A stretch of DNA of 64,000 nt from Lachnospiraceae bacterium (GTDB lineage Bacteria > Bacillota > Clostridia > Lachnospirales > Lachnospiraceae). The stretch spans positions 1 through 64,000 of the forward strand of contig JAFSBX010000143.1 of assembly GCA_017437065.1 (NCBI GenBank), read 5' to 3'. The notes beneath the pieces are model-generated. The model made no database searches, was not told the origin of the DNA, and worked only from the letters and a program-made list of their open reading frames with translations. Shown here piece by piece: positions 23,687-32,219 of the stretch (position 1 is its first letter; every line of letters starts with the position of its first letter). The translations under genes and the position numbers were made by a program.

Positions 23687-25588
23687 ATGGATAAGAGAAT
23701 GATGGGTAAAAGCCCGATGAACAAAAATCCAATGGAAGTACTTCGTCGGGTTTTAGGATATATATTAAAAAATTATAAGTTTCCCTTTTTTGTGGTTGTA
23801 GTGTGTATTATTACATCAGCAATAACTAACTTGCAGGGAATTACGTTTATGCAGACTTTGATAGACGATTACATTCTTCCGATGGCAGAAAGCGGCAGCA
23901 GGGATTTTTCTGCACTGGCAGGAGCATTGGCTAAGATGGCAGCTATTTTCGGAATTGGTATTGTATGTTCTTATACATATAACCGGATTATGGTAAATAT
24001 CTGTCAGGGAACAATGAAACGTCTGCGTGATGATTTGTTTGCCAAAATGGAAAGATTGCCGATTAAATACTTTGATACCCATGCACACGGAGACATTATG
24101 TCAGTGTACACAAATGATATTGATACGTTAAGACAGTTAATCAGTCAGAGTATTCCACAGACAATCAACTCTTTTTGCAGTATTGTCAGTGTATTTATCG
24201 GAATGATTACAATGAACATTCCGTTGACCTGTTTGTCTCTGGTTATGGTAGGAGTTATGCTGTTTACCATGTCTAAAATCGGAGGAAAATCCGGTAAGTA
24301 CTTTGGCGAACAGCAGAGAGATTTAGGTGAAGTAAACGGTTTTATTGAGGAAATGATTGGTGGACAGAAGGTAGTGAAAGTATTCTGCCATGAGGAAAAG
24401 AGTATTGAAGAATTTAAAGAAAAAAATGATAAGCTCAGAGTCAGTGCGGATAATGCAAACAAATTTGCAAACATTATGATGCCGGTAAATGCCAATATCG
24501 GAAATATCAGTTATGTTTTGTGTGCGGTGGCAGGTGCATTGCTTGCGTTAAGCGGAATCAGTTCACTGACACTTGGTTCACTGGTTTCTTTCCTTACGTT
24601 AAATAAGAGCTTTACACAGCCGATTACGCAGATCAGCCAGCAGTTAAATGCGATTGTAATGGCTATGGCAGGTGCTGACAGAGTATTTGCACTGATGGAT
24701 GCAGAACCGGAAACCGACGAAGGTTATGTGGAGCTTGTAAATGCAAAGGAACTGCCGGATGGTACATTAGAGGAAACAAAAGAACGTACCGGAGTGTGGG
24801 CATGGAAGCATCCTCACAAAGCGGAAGGAACAATTACGTATACCAAATTGCAGGGAGACGTTATACTTGACGATGTAGATTTCGGGTATAACGAAGAAAA
24901 AATTGTACTTCACAATGTAAAGATTTATGCAGAGCCGGGACAGAAAATTGCATTTGTAGGAAGTACCGGTGCGGGTAAAACAACGATTACTAATCTGATT
25001 AACCGTTTTTACGATATTCAGGATGGAAAAATCCGATATGATGGAATCAATATTAACAAAATCAAAAAAGATGATTTAAGACGTTCCTTAGGAATGGTTT
25101 TGCAGGATACTCATTTGTTTACGGGTACTGTAATGGATAATATTCGTTATGGAAGACTGGATGCAACCGATGAAGAATGTATCGAAGCAGCAAAGCTTGC
25201 CAATGCGGATGGATTTATCCGCAGACTGCCGGATGGCTATCAGACGGTGCTTACCGGGGATGGCAGTAACTTAAGTCAGGGACAGAGACAGTTGTTATCC
25301 ATTGCAAGAGCAGCAGTGGCTGACCCGCCGGTACTGATTTTGGATGAGGCAACTTCTTCTATTGACACAAGAACCGAGACTTTGGTTCAGCAGGGTATGG
25401 ACAGATTGATGCATGGAAGAACTACATTTGTAATTGCACACAGACTTTCCACAATCAGTAATGCAGACTGTATTATGGTATTGGAACAGGGAAGAATTAT
25501 TGAGCGCGGGAACCATGAGCAGCTTCTTGCGGAAAAAGGAAAGTATTATCAGTTATATACGGGTAATTTTGCGGAAGAAACGGCTTAA
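23687..25588 (+). CDS. Heterodimeric ABC exporter subunit with canonical ATP site
   Basis: A 633-residue half-transporter. After an N-terminal extension come six membrane helices, an insertion before the ATPase domain (about 345-395), Walker A GSTGAGKTT, signature LSQGQRQLLS and Walker B LILDEATSSID with the catalytic Glu. It complements the Asp-bearing partner encoded just upstream, as in BmrD/TM288-type pairs. The ribosome binding site is weak (TTGAAAG), so translation may depend on the first gene. Hairpins and a strong terminator follow. Confidence 0.93.
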   Translation: MDKRMMGKSPMNKNPMEVLRRVLGYILKNYKFPFFVVVVCIITSAITNLQGITFMQTLIDDYILPMAESGSRDFSALAGALAKMAAIFGIGIVCSYTYNRIMVNICQGTMKRLRDDLFAKMERLPIKYFDTHAHGDIMSVYTNDIDTLRQLISQSIPQTINSFCSIVSVFIGMITMNIPLTCLSLVMVGVMLFTMSKIGGKSGKYFGEQQRDLGEVNGFIEEMIGGQKVVKVFCHEEKSIEEFKEKNDKLRVSADNANKFANIMMPVNANIGNISYVLCAVAGALLALSGISSLTLGSLVSFLTLNKSFTQPITQISQQLNAIVMAMAGADRVFALMDAEPETDEGYVELVNAKELPDGTLEETKERTGVWAWKHPHKAEGTITYTKLQGDVILDDVDFGYNEEKIVLHNVKIYAEPGQKIAFVGSTGAGKTTITNLINRFYDIQDGKIRYDGININKIKKDDLRRSLGMVLQDTHLFTGTVMDNIRYGRLDATDEECIEAAKLANADGFIRRLPDGYQTVLTGDGSNLSQGQRQLLSIARAAVADPPVLILDEATSSIDTRTETLVQQGMDRLMHGRTTFVIAHRLSTISNADCIMVLEQGRIIERGNHEQLLAEKGKYYQLYTGNFAEETA

Positions 25589-25590
25589 AA

Positions 25591-25641
25591 AATCATCGCT
25601 CAGCAGCGATGATTCTAAGAGAATTTGCATTGCAAATTCTC
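25591..25641. repeat. Two adjacent short hairpins after the exporter operon
   Basis: AATCATCGCT (25591-25600) pairs perfectly with AGCGATGATT (25605-25614) around CAGC. GAGAATTTG (25619-25627) pairs with CAAATTCTC (25633-25641). Neither has a T run. The pair may be a small interspersed intergenic repeat or help stabilise the transcript end; no second copy is in this window. Confidence 0.5.
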
Positions 25642-25682
25642 CTTGGCCTCTCACTACATTCGAGCACTTCCTTAATTATATA

Positions 25683-25733
25683 AAAAGACATCAGCCACAT
25701 GAATTGAACTTGTTCATGTGGCTGATGTCTTTT
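25683..25733. terminator. Bidirectional terminator between exporter and sensor genes
   Basis: A 20-21 bp near-perfect stem (25683-25703 with 25713-25733) is bounded by A and T runs on each side, so it works for the convergent genes on both strands. Confidence 0.85.
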
Positions 25734-25750
25734 GAGAAATATATGGTAGT

Positions 25751-27157
25751 TTATATTTGGAATTTTCGCATATGTTCTGCAAGAGTAAATGCGGATTCGG
25801 ATATAACTCCTGCACAGGCGGCAACATCAGCACTTTCTTGAGAAAGCTCTAAAGAAGTATCGGCGAGAGTCTCCCAGGAAGCATGAATTTCTTCGCTGAT
25901 ATCGGTATGTTCTTCAGGAAGCAGAGTAGTAAGTTGTTCTATTGTCATGACCATTTCACCCATGGATTCTGTCAGGACAGCAGACGTTTCATTTAGTTCC
26001 GAAGCTACTTCTTTACTGGCTTCAGACTGATCACTTAGCTCTGTGGAAACGGTACGTATATCACCAATCACCTCACGCATGATTTCTACAAATTCCTTTA
26101 AAGCACGACTCATAGCTGAAATTTCATCATTTCCTTTTACTTCGATATCTACGGAGAAATCTCCGTCTGTAATAGCGCTTATAGTATTTGTCAGTGTTTT
26201 GACCGGTGCAACCGTAATTCTGATAATCTGTGAGAGAATAATTGCTGTAATTAAAATAACAATAATGCTTAGAACAAAACAAAATACTTGTAAATTGGAC
26301 AAATCAGATAGAAAAGCAGATTTATCAATACAGGAAACAAGTATCCAGTTTGTATTTTTTATTGGTTTTACGGCAACCATATAGTCAGTACCGCCACTGT
26401 GTATATTCTGCATAGCGTAGTCACGGACAGATGACATGGAAGTGGCGGCTTTCAGTATTGCATCATCAGAATTTGCAGATAAGGCTGTTCCAATCAAAGA
26501 GGTATTCTGATGGGCAAGTATGGTAAGAGTTTTTGTATCCACAAGAAAACAATGTCCGGTGTCCATAACGCGCATAGATGCAATATCTTTGGAAAGTGCA
26601 TCCAGTGATATGTCGGCAGCTATCACAGTATCTAATCCATTTTCGGAAGAAAGGAGTGCGGTAGCGCTGACAATATAGGTAGAGGTACTTGCGTCTATAT
26701 AAGGTTCACCTAAAGTAAAGGAAGTGTGAGAAAGTCCTTCCTGATACCAGCTCTGTTCAGAAACATGATAGTCCTCGGGAGGATGCCAGCCTGACGGGTC
26801 GAGCCAGTAATCATTATTATTTCCAATATAAACGCCAAGCGGTATTTCAGGTTGAATGTCACATGTTGTTGCAAGATAGTTTAAGGTATCCTCTTCGGAA
26901 GAAAAGGTTACGGTTCGCATAGTGTCATAAACCCGGTTTAAAGAAGATAAAGTACTTTCTATAAAAGTTTGAATGGTATTAACGTTTGCAACCGTTTCTT
27001 TGTGCAAAGTTTGTTCTGCACTTTTAATAACTGTATTTTTGGCAGAGATATAGTTGAATGACATCATTATGATAATGGCAAGTGCCATAAAAGGTATAAT
27101 GGTACAAATCAATTTAAGGGAAATTGTTATTTTTTTTGCGTGCGGATTGTTTGACAT
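25751..27157 (-). CDS. dCache-HAMP chemoreceptor-like protein without a signalling tip
   Basis: A 468-residue membrane protein. An N-terminal helix (about 12-35) is followed by a double Cache sensor domain (about 40-270, with PEIPLGVYIGNNN and SWYQEGL), a second membrane helix (about 285-310) and a HAMP domain (PVKTLTNTISAITDGDFSV). Only about 110 helical residues remain. The conserved chemoreceptor hairpin that contacts CheA and CheW is not present, yet the last residues (AEHMRKFQI) resemble a chemoreceptor end. It may be an internally shortened receptor or a different sensor. ATG 27157 with GAGGGG is preferred over a GTG two codons upstream. Confidence 0.8.
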   Translation of the reverse strand: MSNNPHAKKITISLKLICTIIPFMALAIIIMMSFNYISAKNTVIKSAEQTLHKETVANVNTIQTFIESTLSSLNRVYDTMRTVTFSSEEDTLNYLATTCDIQPEIPLGVYIGNNNDYWLDPSGWHPPEDYHVSEQSWYQEGLSHTSFTLGEPYIDASTSTYIVSATALLSSENGLDTVIAADISLDALSKDIASMRVMDTGHCFLVDTKTLTILAHQNTSLIGTALSANSDDAILKAATSMSSVRDYAMQNIHSGGTDYMVAVKPIKNTNWILVSCIDKSAFLSDLSNLQVFCFVLSIIVILITAIILSQIIRITVAPVKTLTNTISAITDGDFSVDIEVKGNDEISAMSRALKEFVEIMREVIGDIRTVSTELSDQSEASKEVASELNETSAVLTESMGEMVMTIEQLTTLLPEEHTDISEEIHASWETLADTSLELSQESADVAACAGVISESAFTLAEHMRKFQI

Positions 27158-27332
27158 CGGCACCCCTCGCTTTCAATTGTTGTAAAAATTTATATTTATA
27201 TGTAAAAATTATCATAAATTGTGGAAATTTTCAATAAATTGAGATAAAATTATATTAATAAGTTATAAAAAGTTATTGCTCCAGAGTGAACAGTAACATA
27301 CGAAATATACAGACAGCGAAGGACAGAATGGC

Positions 27333-28475
27333 ATGAAGAAATACGGAATTATAGGAAGTATATGGATTATCATTATTTTTGTAAATGTACTGGCTTGGAA
27401 TAGTACGGTATTTTGTGACTGGTATATTGCAAATATTTTTCCGCTTTGGGTAGGAGCGTATGGAAGGCTTACAAGTCTTTTTACATTTTCAGTAGGGGAA
27501 ATTATGTTAATCATTGCGGTGGTACTTCTGGTTTTATTACTATTTATTGGAGTAAGTGCTGGAATTTGTAAGATGGTATATCTTGCGAAAGGAAATTATA
27601 AGAAAAAACTTCCTTTATGGATACGCAGGTATTGTATGGGGGTGTTGATTATTTTTACCTGTGTAGGAGTTATTATGACTTCGAATTGCTTTATCCTGTA
27701 TCATGGAAGTACATTTTCTGAAAAATATATGGAAAAGACGCTGGACAAAAAATACAGACTCAGTGAACTGACGGAATTGAGGAATCATGTGGTAAGTGAA
27801 TGTAATCGATTGAGTAAGCTGGTGGAAAGGGACGAAAATGGGAATGTGATATATAGTGGCGAGCTTGAAGAACAGGCATTGAAAGAAATGAAACGGCTGG
27901 GTGAAGTGTATCCACAGCTTGGTGGTTTTTATCCGAATCCGAAAGGATTTACTTTTTCCGGATTTTTTAGTCAGCAGAAAATGATGGGTTATTATTTTCC
28001 GTTTTCCATGGAAGCGAATTATAATACGAAAATGTATGTAACGAACATGCCTTCTACGATTTGTCATGAGCTTTCCCATGTGAAAGGTTTTATTCAGGAA
28101 GATGAGGCAAATTTTATTTCGTATCTTGCCTGTATAGATTCCGAGGATATATTTTTTCAGTACAGCGGATATTTAAGCGTGCTGTATTATGTGGATAATG
28201 ATTATTATGAGGCAATTGATGAAAATAAGGCAATTTATAAATCACAGGTGCGTATTTCGTCACAAGTCAGAAAGGATAAGGTGTTTTTAACACCGGAAGC
28301 ATGGAAAGAAGTAGAAAAAAAGGCAGTTGTCAGTACAAAAACAGTCAGTAAGGTATCGGAAAAAATTGTAGAAACTAATCTGACGCTTAATGGCGTAACG
28401 GATGGTACAGTAAGTTACAGTCGAGTGGTAGAGCTGTTGTTAGAATATTATGATGACGAAAGGCAAGGTTATTAA
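27333..28475 (+). CDS. DUF3810 membrane zinc metallopeptidase-like protein
   Basis: A 380-residue protein with three N-terminal membrane helices (about 5-25, 55-78, 100-120), then a soluble domain. That domain has HELSHVKGFIQEDEANF, an HExxH zinc motif with a glutamate-rich segment ten residues on that may give the third ligand. This matches DUF3810, whose substrate is not known. The stop overlaps the probable start region of the next gene, suggesting co-translation with the hydrolase-like protein. GCGAAGGACAG precedes the ATG with loose spacing. Confidence 0.8.
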   Translation: MKKYGIIGSIWIIIIFVNVLAWNSTVFCDWYIANIFPLWVGAYGRLTSLFTFSVGEIMLIIAVVLLVLLLFIGVSAGICKMVYLAKGNYKKKLPLWIRRYCMGVLIIFTCVGVIMTSNCFILYHGSTFSEKYMEKTLDKKYRLSELTELRNHVVSECNRLSKLVERDENGNVIYSGELEEQALKEMKRLGEVYPQLGGFYPNPKGFTFSGFFSQQKMMGYYFPFSMEANYNTKMYVTNMPSTICHELSHVKGFIQEDEANFISYLACIDSEDIFFQYSGYLSVLYYVDNDYYEAIDENKAIYKSQVRISSQVRKDKVFLTPEAWKEVEKKAVVSTKTVSKVSEKIVETNLTLNGVTDGTVSYSRVVELLLEYYDDERQGY

Positions 28476-28477
28476 TT

Positions 28478-29719
28478 CTGGAAACAATAATTGATTATTT
28501 AGAAAAATATGGAAACATTTCTTTTTTGGAAAAGCCTTTTAATGATGTGGACAGTCTGGTGCTTTGTCAGTTTGTTTATTTGAAATTTGACGGTCTGGTA
28601 CCTGCCCCGGCGGAGGAAAAACCCTTTTTAAGTGCAGAGAAGTTGAGGGAGAAACAGGCAGAGGGCAACTTATTCGCTGACGAACGGTTTGAGAAAGATA
28701 ACAGAGCTCTTTTTGAAGGAATTTTATCGGGAAAAAGATTTGGAACGGTAAAGCTGAATTATTATGTAAATGAGATTGATATGGAAAAAGAAACTCAGTT
28801 TTCAGCAGTTACATTTGCTTTAGAAGACGGAAGTTATTATGTGGCTTTTCGGGGAACGGATGAAAATATTGTGGGCTGGAAGGAAGATTTTAATCTTGCT
28901 TTTTCAAGACCTGCCCCGGCGCAGCTTAGCAGTGTGGAATATTTGGATATGGTGGGAAGCAGGGAAAAGGGAGCTTTGTATACCGGAGGACATTCTAAAG
29001 GCGGTAATTTAGCCGTGTATGCTGCAATGAATTGCAAAAAGACCATTCAGGACAGAATTGTACGGATTTACAGTCATGATGGACCGGGTTTTCGACCGGA
29101 AATATTAGAAAAGTGCGGATATGGTGCAGTAGCAGACAGAATTGTGAAAATACTGCCTCATTCTTCTTTAGTAGGAATGCTTTTGGAAAGTCATGAGAAT
29201 TATCAGGTAATTGCAAGTAGTACTTTTGGGATTATGCAACATAATCCTTTTACATGGAGAGTGGAGGATGACCATTTTCTTTATGTGGATGATATTTATT
29301 CGGGACGTAAATTTATGGATCATACGCTGAATGAGTGGATTTTATCTATGAATGATGAGCAAATTCATGCTTTTGTGGAGACTTTATTTGGTGTAATTGA
29401 GGCATCGCAGACAGATAATTTGATTGATTTTACAGCAGACTGGAAAAAGAGTATGAACGGGGTGTTGAATGCTGTAAAAGAGGTGGATGAGCCAACAAGG
29501 GAGATAATCAAAAAGATTATCCGTTCCCTGTTTGAAATGGCATCAGAGAGGGCAAAACAGGAAATTAGGTGTACGGCAGAAAAAGAACTTTTAAAGCTTT
29601 CAGAGAAAGCAGAAGAAAACAAGCTGAAGTTTCAAGAGAAAGCTATAGAAAATAAGAAAAAAATTCAGGAAATGAAAAAATGGAAAAATAAGTCAAAAGC
29701 AAGACGTCCTGTTTCCTGA
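28478..29719 (+). CDS. Mbeg1-like alpha/beta hydrolase (DUF2974), probable CTG start
   Basis: A protein of about 413 residues. The lipase-like core has VAFRGTDENIVGWKEDF and the nucleophile elbow GGHSKGGNLAVYAAM (GxSxG), as in Mbeg1-like proteins. No ATG, GTG or TTG lies at the expected start. The frame upstream of the TTG at 28526 encodes ETIIDYLEKYGNISF, which matches the usual family start, so translation probably begins at CTG 28478 (or ATT 28475), about 9 bases after CAAGG and next to the upstream stop. The C-terminus is a long Lys/Glu coiled coil. The last 55 bases overlap the convergent hydrolase gene. Confidence 0.8.
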   Translation: METIIDYLEKYGNISFLEKPFNDVDSLVLCQFVYLKFDGLVPAPAEEKPFLSAEKLREKQAEGNLFADERFEKDNRALFEGILSGKRFGTVKLNYYVNEIDMEKETQFSAVTFALEDGSYYVAFRGTDENIVGWKEDFNLAFSRPAPAQLSSVEYLDMVGSREKGALYTGGHSKGGNLAVYAAMNCKKTIQDRIVRIYSHDGPGFRPEILEKCGYGAVADRIVKILPHSSLVGMLLESHENYQVIASSTFGIMQHNPFTWRVEDDHFLYVDDIYSGRKFMDHTLNEWILSMNDEQIHAFVETLFGVIEASQTDNLIDFTADWKKSMNGVLNAVKEVDEPTREIIKKIIRSLFEMASERAKQEIRCTAEKELLKLSEKAEENKLKFQEKAIENKKKIQEMKKWKNKSKARRPVS

Positions 29720-30354
29720 AAAGCGTTATTATTTGATAGGAGCATTCTTTCCGGATGCCATTGGAAGCCAACAATGGGGAACAGTTCGTGTATAAATGCT
29801 TCTGTTACGCCGTCCGGTGCAATCTGAAAGGGAAAAAGTGTTTTGCCGTTTTCAACAATCCCCTGATGGTGAGCGCTGTTGACTGTTGTTTTTGCCGGAA
29901 AGAAGGAAGAGGGAAATGTGCAGAGTGTTGTTAAGGTGGGAAGCGGATAAGTAATAACTTCGTGGTAAGTGTCGTTTCCGTCTTTAGTAACCGGATGAAT
30001 GGAAGGAGAGGGCAGATCCTGAATTAATTTAGCACCAAAATACAGGTTTATCAGTTGGAAACCTTTGCAGATTCCCAAGATAGGTTTCCGGGTTTTTATA
30101 AACAGGTCCAATGCCTGAAATTGAATAAGATCCAGTTCTGTATCAATGTTTCGGGAACCTTTGTCGGGTTCATTTAAAAGGTGGGGGTCAATATCACCAC
30201 CGCCGGGAAGAAGGAGGGCATCGAATTTGGAAAGTCTGCCGATTGAAAGGGTTACTTCGTAGTCAATATTGAAAAATTCCAGGGCACGTCGGTAGTTAAT
30301 CGTTTGTTTTTCACGTCCTATAATAGCAATGCGTTTAGAGGTAATGGAAGACAT
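29665..30354 (-). CDS. Class I glutamine amidotransferase-like hydrolase (peptidase C26)
   Basis: A 229-residue protein of the gamma-glutamyl-gamma-aminobutyrate hydrolase (PuuD-like) family. The nucleophile Cys lies in PILGICKGFQLIN and the catalytic His and Glu in VGFQWHPERM; LLLPGGGDIDP forms the early glycine loop. It should cleave a gamma-glutamyl amide, but the substrate is not evident and no polyamine genes are near. AAAGGAG lies 8 bases before the ATG. Its 3' end overlaps the plus-strand hydrolase gene by 55 bases. Confidence 0.9.
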   Translation of the reverse strand: MSSITSKRIAIIGREKQTINYRRALEFFNIDYEVTLSIGRLSKFDALLLPGGGDIDPHLLNEPDKGSRNIDTELDLIQFQALDLFIKTRKPILGICKGFQLINLYFGAKLIQDLPSPSIHPVTKDGNDTYHEVITYPLPTLTTLCTFPSSFFPAKTTVNSAHHQGIVENGKTLFPFQIAPDGVTEAFIHELFPIVGFQWHPERMLLSNNNAFQETGRLAFDLFFHFFIS

Positions 30355-30492
30355 AAAAATCTCCTTTGGTTTATCATTCTATCGTATGCAGAGAGGAGGA
30401 AAATAATACACAGTTTTATTCTTGTAATTGATGGAATACTGGTGTAATATTTTACATACATTAATTATTTTACATATGTGGAGGAAAAGAAT

Positions 30493-30711
30493 ATGGATAT
30501 CAAAGAAAAAATCGAAAGTGTAGTAGAGAAAATAACAAAAGATCCGAGTATTAAAGAACAGTTTGAGAAAGAACCTGTCAAAGCTATTGAAAAGGTTTTA
30601 GGAGTGGACTTGCCGGATGATGTTGTTGAGAAGGTAATTGAAGGAGTGAAGGCAAAATTAACTGTGGATACACTTTCTGATGTGGCAGGGGCGATTAAGA
30701 AGTTGTTCTAG
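30493..30711 (+). CDS. Small helical protein resembling leader-peptide domains
   Basis: A 72-residue acidic, fully helical protein. It shows EKIESVVEKITKDPSIKEQF, then EPVKAIEKVLGVDLPDDVVE and a C-terminal helix ending IKKLF. Similar small proteins are common in Clostridia and unnamed. The order of a helix bundle followed by a VDLPDD-like turn recalls the leader part of Nif11/NHLP-type precursor peptides, but no modifying enzyme is nearby and no Gly-Gly cleavage site or core peptide is visible. GGAGG precedes ATG 30493; the GTG at 30478 is within the ribosome binding site and is rejected. Confidence 0.75.
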   Translation: MDIKEKIESVVEKITKDPSIKEQFEKEPVKAIEKVLGVDLPDDVVEKVIEGVKAKLTVDTLSDVAGAIKKLF

Positions 30712-30731
30712 AATGTGGTTGATTAAAGTAT

Positions 30732-30776
30732 CAAAAAAACCAGTACTTATCGTATTCGATAGATACTGGTTTTTAT
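30732..30776. terminator. Bidirectional terminator between small gene and tRNA-Leu
   Basis: AACCAGTA and TACTGGTT form the base of a long hairpin with TTATCG/CGATA above it. A and T runs flank both sides, serving the plus-strand small gene and the minus-strand tRNA. Confidence 0.8.
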
Positions 30777-30777
30777 A

Positions 30778-30861
30778 TGCAGGAAAAGGGACTTGAACCC
30801 TCATGATATTGCTATCACACGGACCTGAACCGTGCGCGTCTGCCAATTCCGCCATTCCTGC
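30778..30861 (-). tRNA. tRNA-Leu (anticodon CAG)
   Basis: The minus strand folds into a class II tRNA of 84 bases. The acceptor stem is GCAGGAA/TTCCTGC with discriminator A. A D arm contains GGCAGACGC, and the anticodon stem CACGG/CCGTG encloses loop TTCAGGT (anticodon CAG). A long variable arm and the T arm with GGTTCAAGTCC follow. CCA is not encoded. Class II shape and anticodon agree on leucine, reading CUG codons. Confidence 0.95.
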
Positions 30862-30872
30862 GTGCATATTAT

Positions 30873-30901
30873 ATTTTATACAGTATCTGAGAATTTGTCA
30901 A
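30873..30901 (-). promoter_or_regulatory. tRNA-Leu promoter
   Basis: On the minus strand TTGACA (30901-30896), 17-base spacer and TAAAAT (30878-30873) lie just upstream of the tRNA 5' end, a near-consensus arrangement. Confidence 0.8.
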
Positions 30902-30970
30902 CTGTTTTTCTTGTAAAAATTGTAAAGTGATTTATAATTAAAAAGATACTAAAAGAAAAAGAGGAAAGTT

Positions 30971-32092
30971 ATGGAAAAAATAAAAGAATTTATTAAGCGG
31001 GAAGTTGTTTTGACAGTAGCATTTGTACTTGCTGTGTTGTCTTGTTTTCTGGTAAAACCGGATAAAAAGTATATGGAATATGTGGATATGCGAGTGCTGG
31101 TTTTATTATTTTGCTTAATGGCAGTCATGGAGGGATTTAAACAGCTGGGAATATTTGAAAAACTGGCGAGGAAATTATTGAATAAAACATCAGACAGCAG
31201 AAGTTTGTGTTTGGTACTTGTGCTGTTGTGCTTTTTTTCTGCAATGTTGATTACTAACGACGTGGCGTTGATTACGTTTGTACCATTTACAATTTTGATT
31301 CTGTCAATGGCAAAAAAACAGGATAAGATGATTACCATTATCGTATTACAGACAGTTGCCGCCAATCTGGGAAGTATGCTGACTCCGGTAGGAAATCCAC
31401 AGAATTTGTATTTGTATACGGTTTCCGGAATGGGATTTTTGGAATTTTTAAAGGTAATGTTTCCGTTGACGGCAGTTTCCTTTGTGCTGATTTTTGTATG
31501 TTGTATGATACAGAAAAAAGAGCCTGTCAGTTTGCCGGAACAGGAGGATATGGAGCAGGAAAAAACTCAGGAAAATAAAGTTCAGCTTGTCATGGACTGT
31601 GTGCTGTTTTTGTGTAGTCTTTTGTGTGTACTTCGTGTTTTGCCGTATCAGGCACTTTTGGTAATTACGTTGGTAGGGGTGTTACTTGTGCAACGTGAAA
31701 TTTTGAAGAAAGTGGATTATTGTCTGCTTCTTACTTTTGTAAGTTTCTTTGTCTTTATCGGAAATATGGGAAGGATTCCCTATGTGTGTGAAGTGCTGAA
31801 AAATTTGCTGGATAAAAGAGAGCTGCTGACTGCATTTTTCAGTAGTCAGATTATCAGCAATGTACCGGCAGCAGTATTGCTTTCCGGTTTTACTGAAAAT
31901 TATATTGCATTGTTAAAGGGAGTAAATATCGGAGGACTGGGGACACTGATTGCTTCACTTGCAAGTTTGATTTCCTATAAGTTTTACGCGGCAGAAGAAG
32001 GAAGCCGGAAAGGCAGATATTTTCTGGTATTTACTGCGATAAATGTGGTATTTGCGGTAATTTTGCTGTTATTTGCGTTCGTTTGCCGTTAA
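30971..32092 (+). CDS. ArsB/CitM-superfamily membrane transporter
   Basis: A 373-residue membrane protein with about ten helices. Two family hairpin signatures are visible: FFSAMLITNDVALITFVPF with AANLGSMLTPVGNPQNL, and in the second half IISNVPAAVLLSGF. This matches the ion transporter superfamily containing ArsB, NhaD and citrate carriers, a secondary transporter for anions or sodium/proton exchange. It is shorter than ArsB (about 430). AGGAAAG precedes the ATG. No ars genes are adjacent, so arsenic resistance should not be assumed. Confidence 0.85.
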   Translation: MEKIKEFIKREVVLTVAFVLAVLSCFLVKPDKKYMEYVDMRVLVLLFCLMAVMEGFKQLGIFEKLARKLLNKTSDSRSLCLVLVLLCFFSAMLITNDVALITFVPFTILILSMAKKQDKMITIIVLQTVAANLGSMLTPVGNPQNLYLYTVSGMGFLEFLKVMFPLTAVSFVLIFVCCMIQKKEPVSLPEQEDMEQEKTQENKVQLVMDCVLFLCSLLCVLRVLPYQALLVITLVGVLLVQREILKKVDYCLLLTFVSFFVFIGNMGRIPYVCEVLKNLLDKRELLTAFFSSQIISNVPAAVLLSGFTENYIALLKGVNIGGLGTLIASLASLISYKFYAAEEGSRKGRYFLVFTAINVVFAVILLLFAFVCR

Positions 32093-32219
32093 GATGGCAT
32101 AAAGGTTTGTCGAAAAAGATTTCCTGTAGAAAAAGGCATGTTATACTACTGTTCGAAATATATTAAAACGATAAGCGGTAAGTAGCTTTAAGCTGCAGGG
32201 AAGCAGCGGAAAGGATTGT

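Noticed and set aside
30658..30867. Protein-coding ORF over the tRNA-Leu region
   Set aside because: The frame is simply the tRNA gene read as protein.
30971..32092. Arsenite efflux protein ArsB
   Set aside because: Superfamily signatures are present, but the length is short and no arsenic genes are nearby; only the superfamily is claimed.
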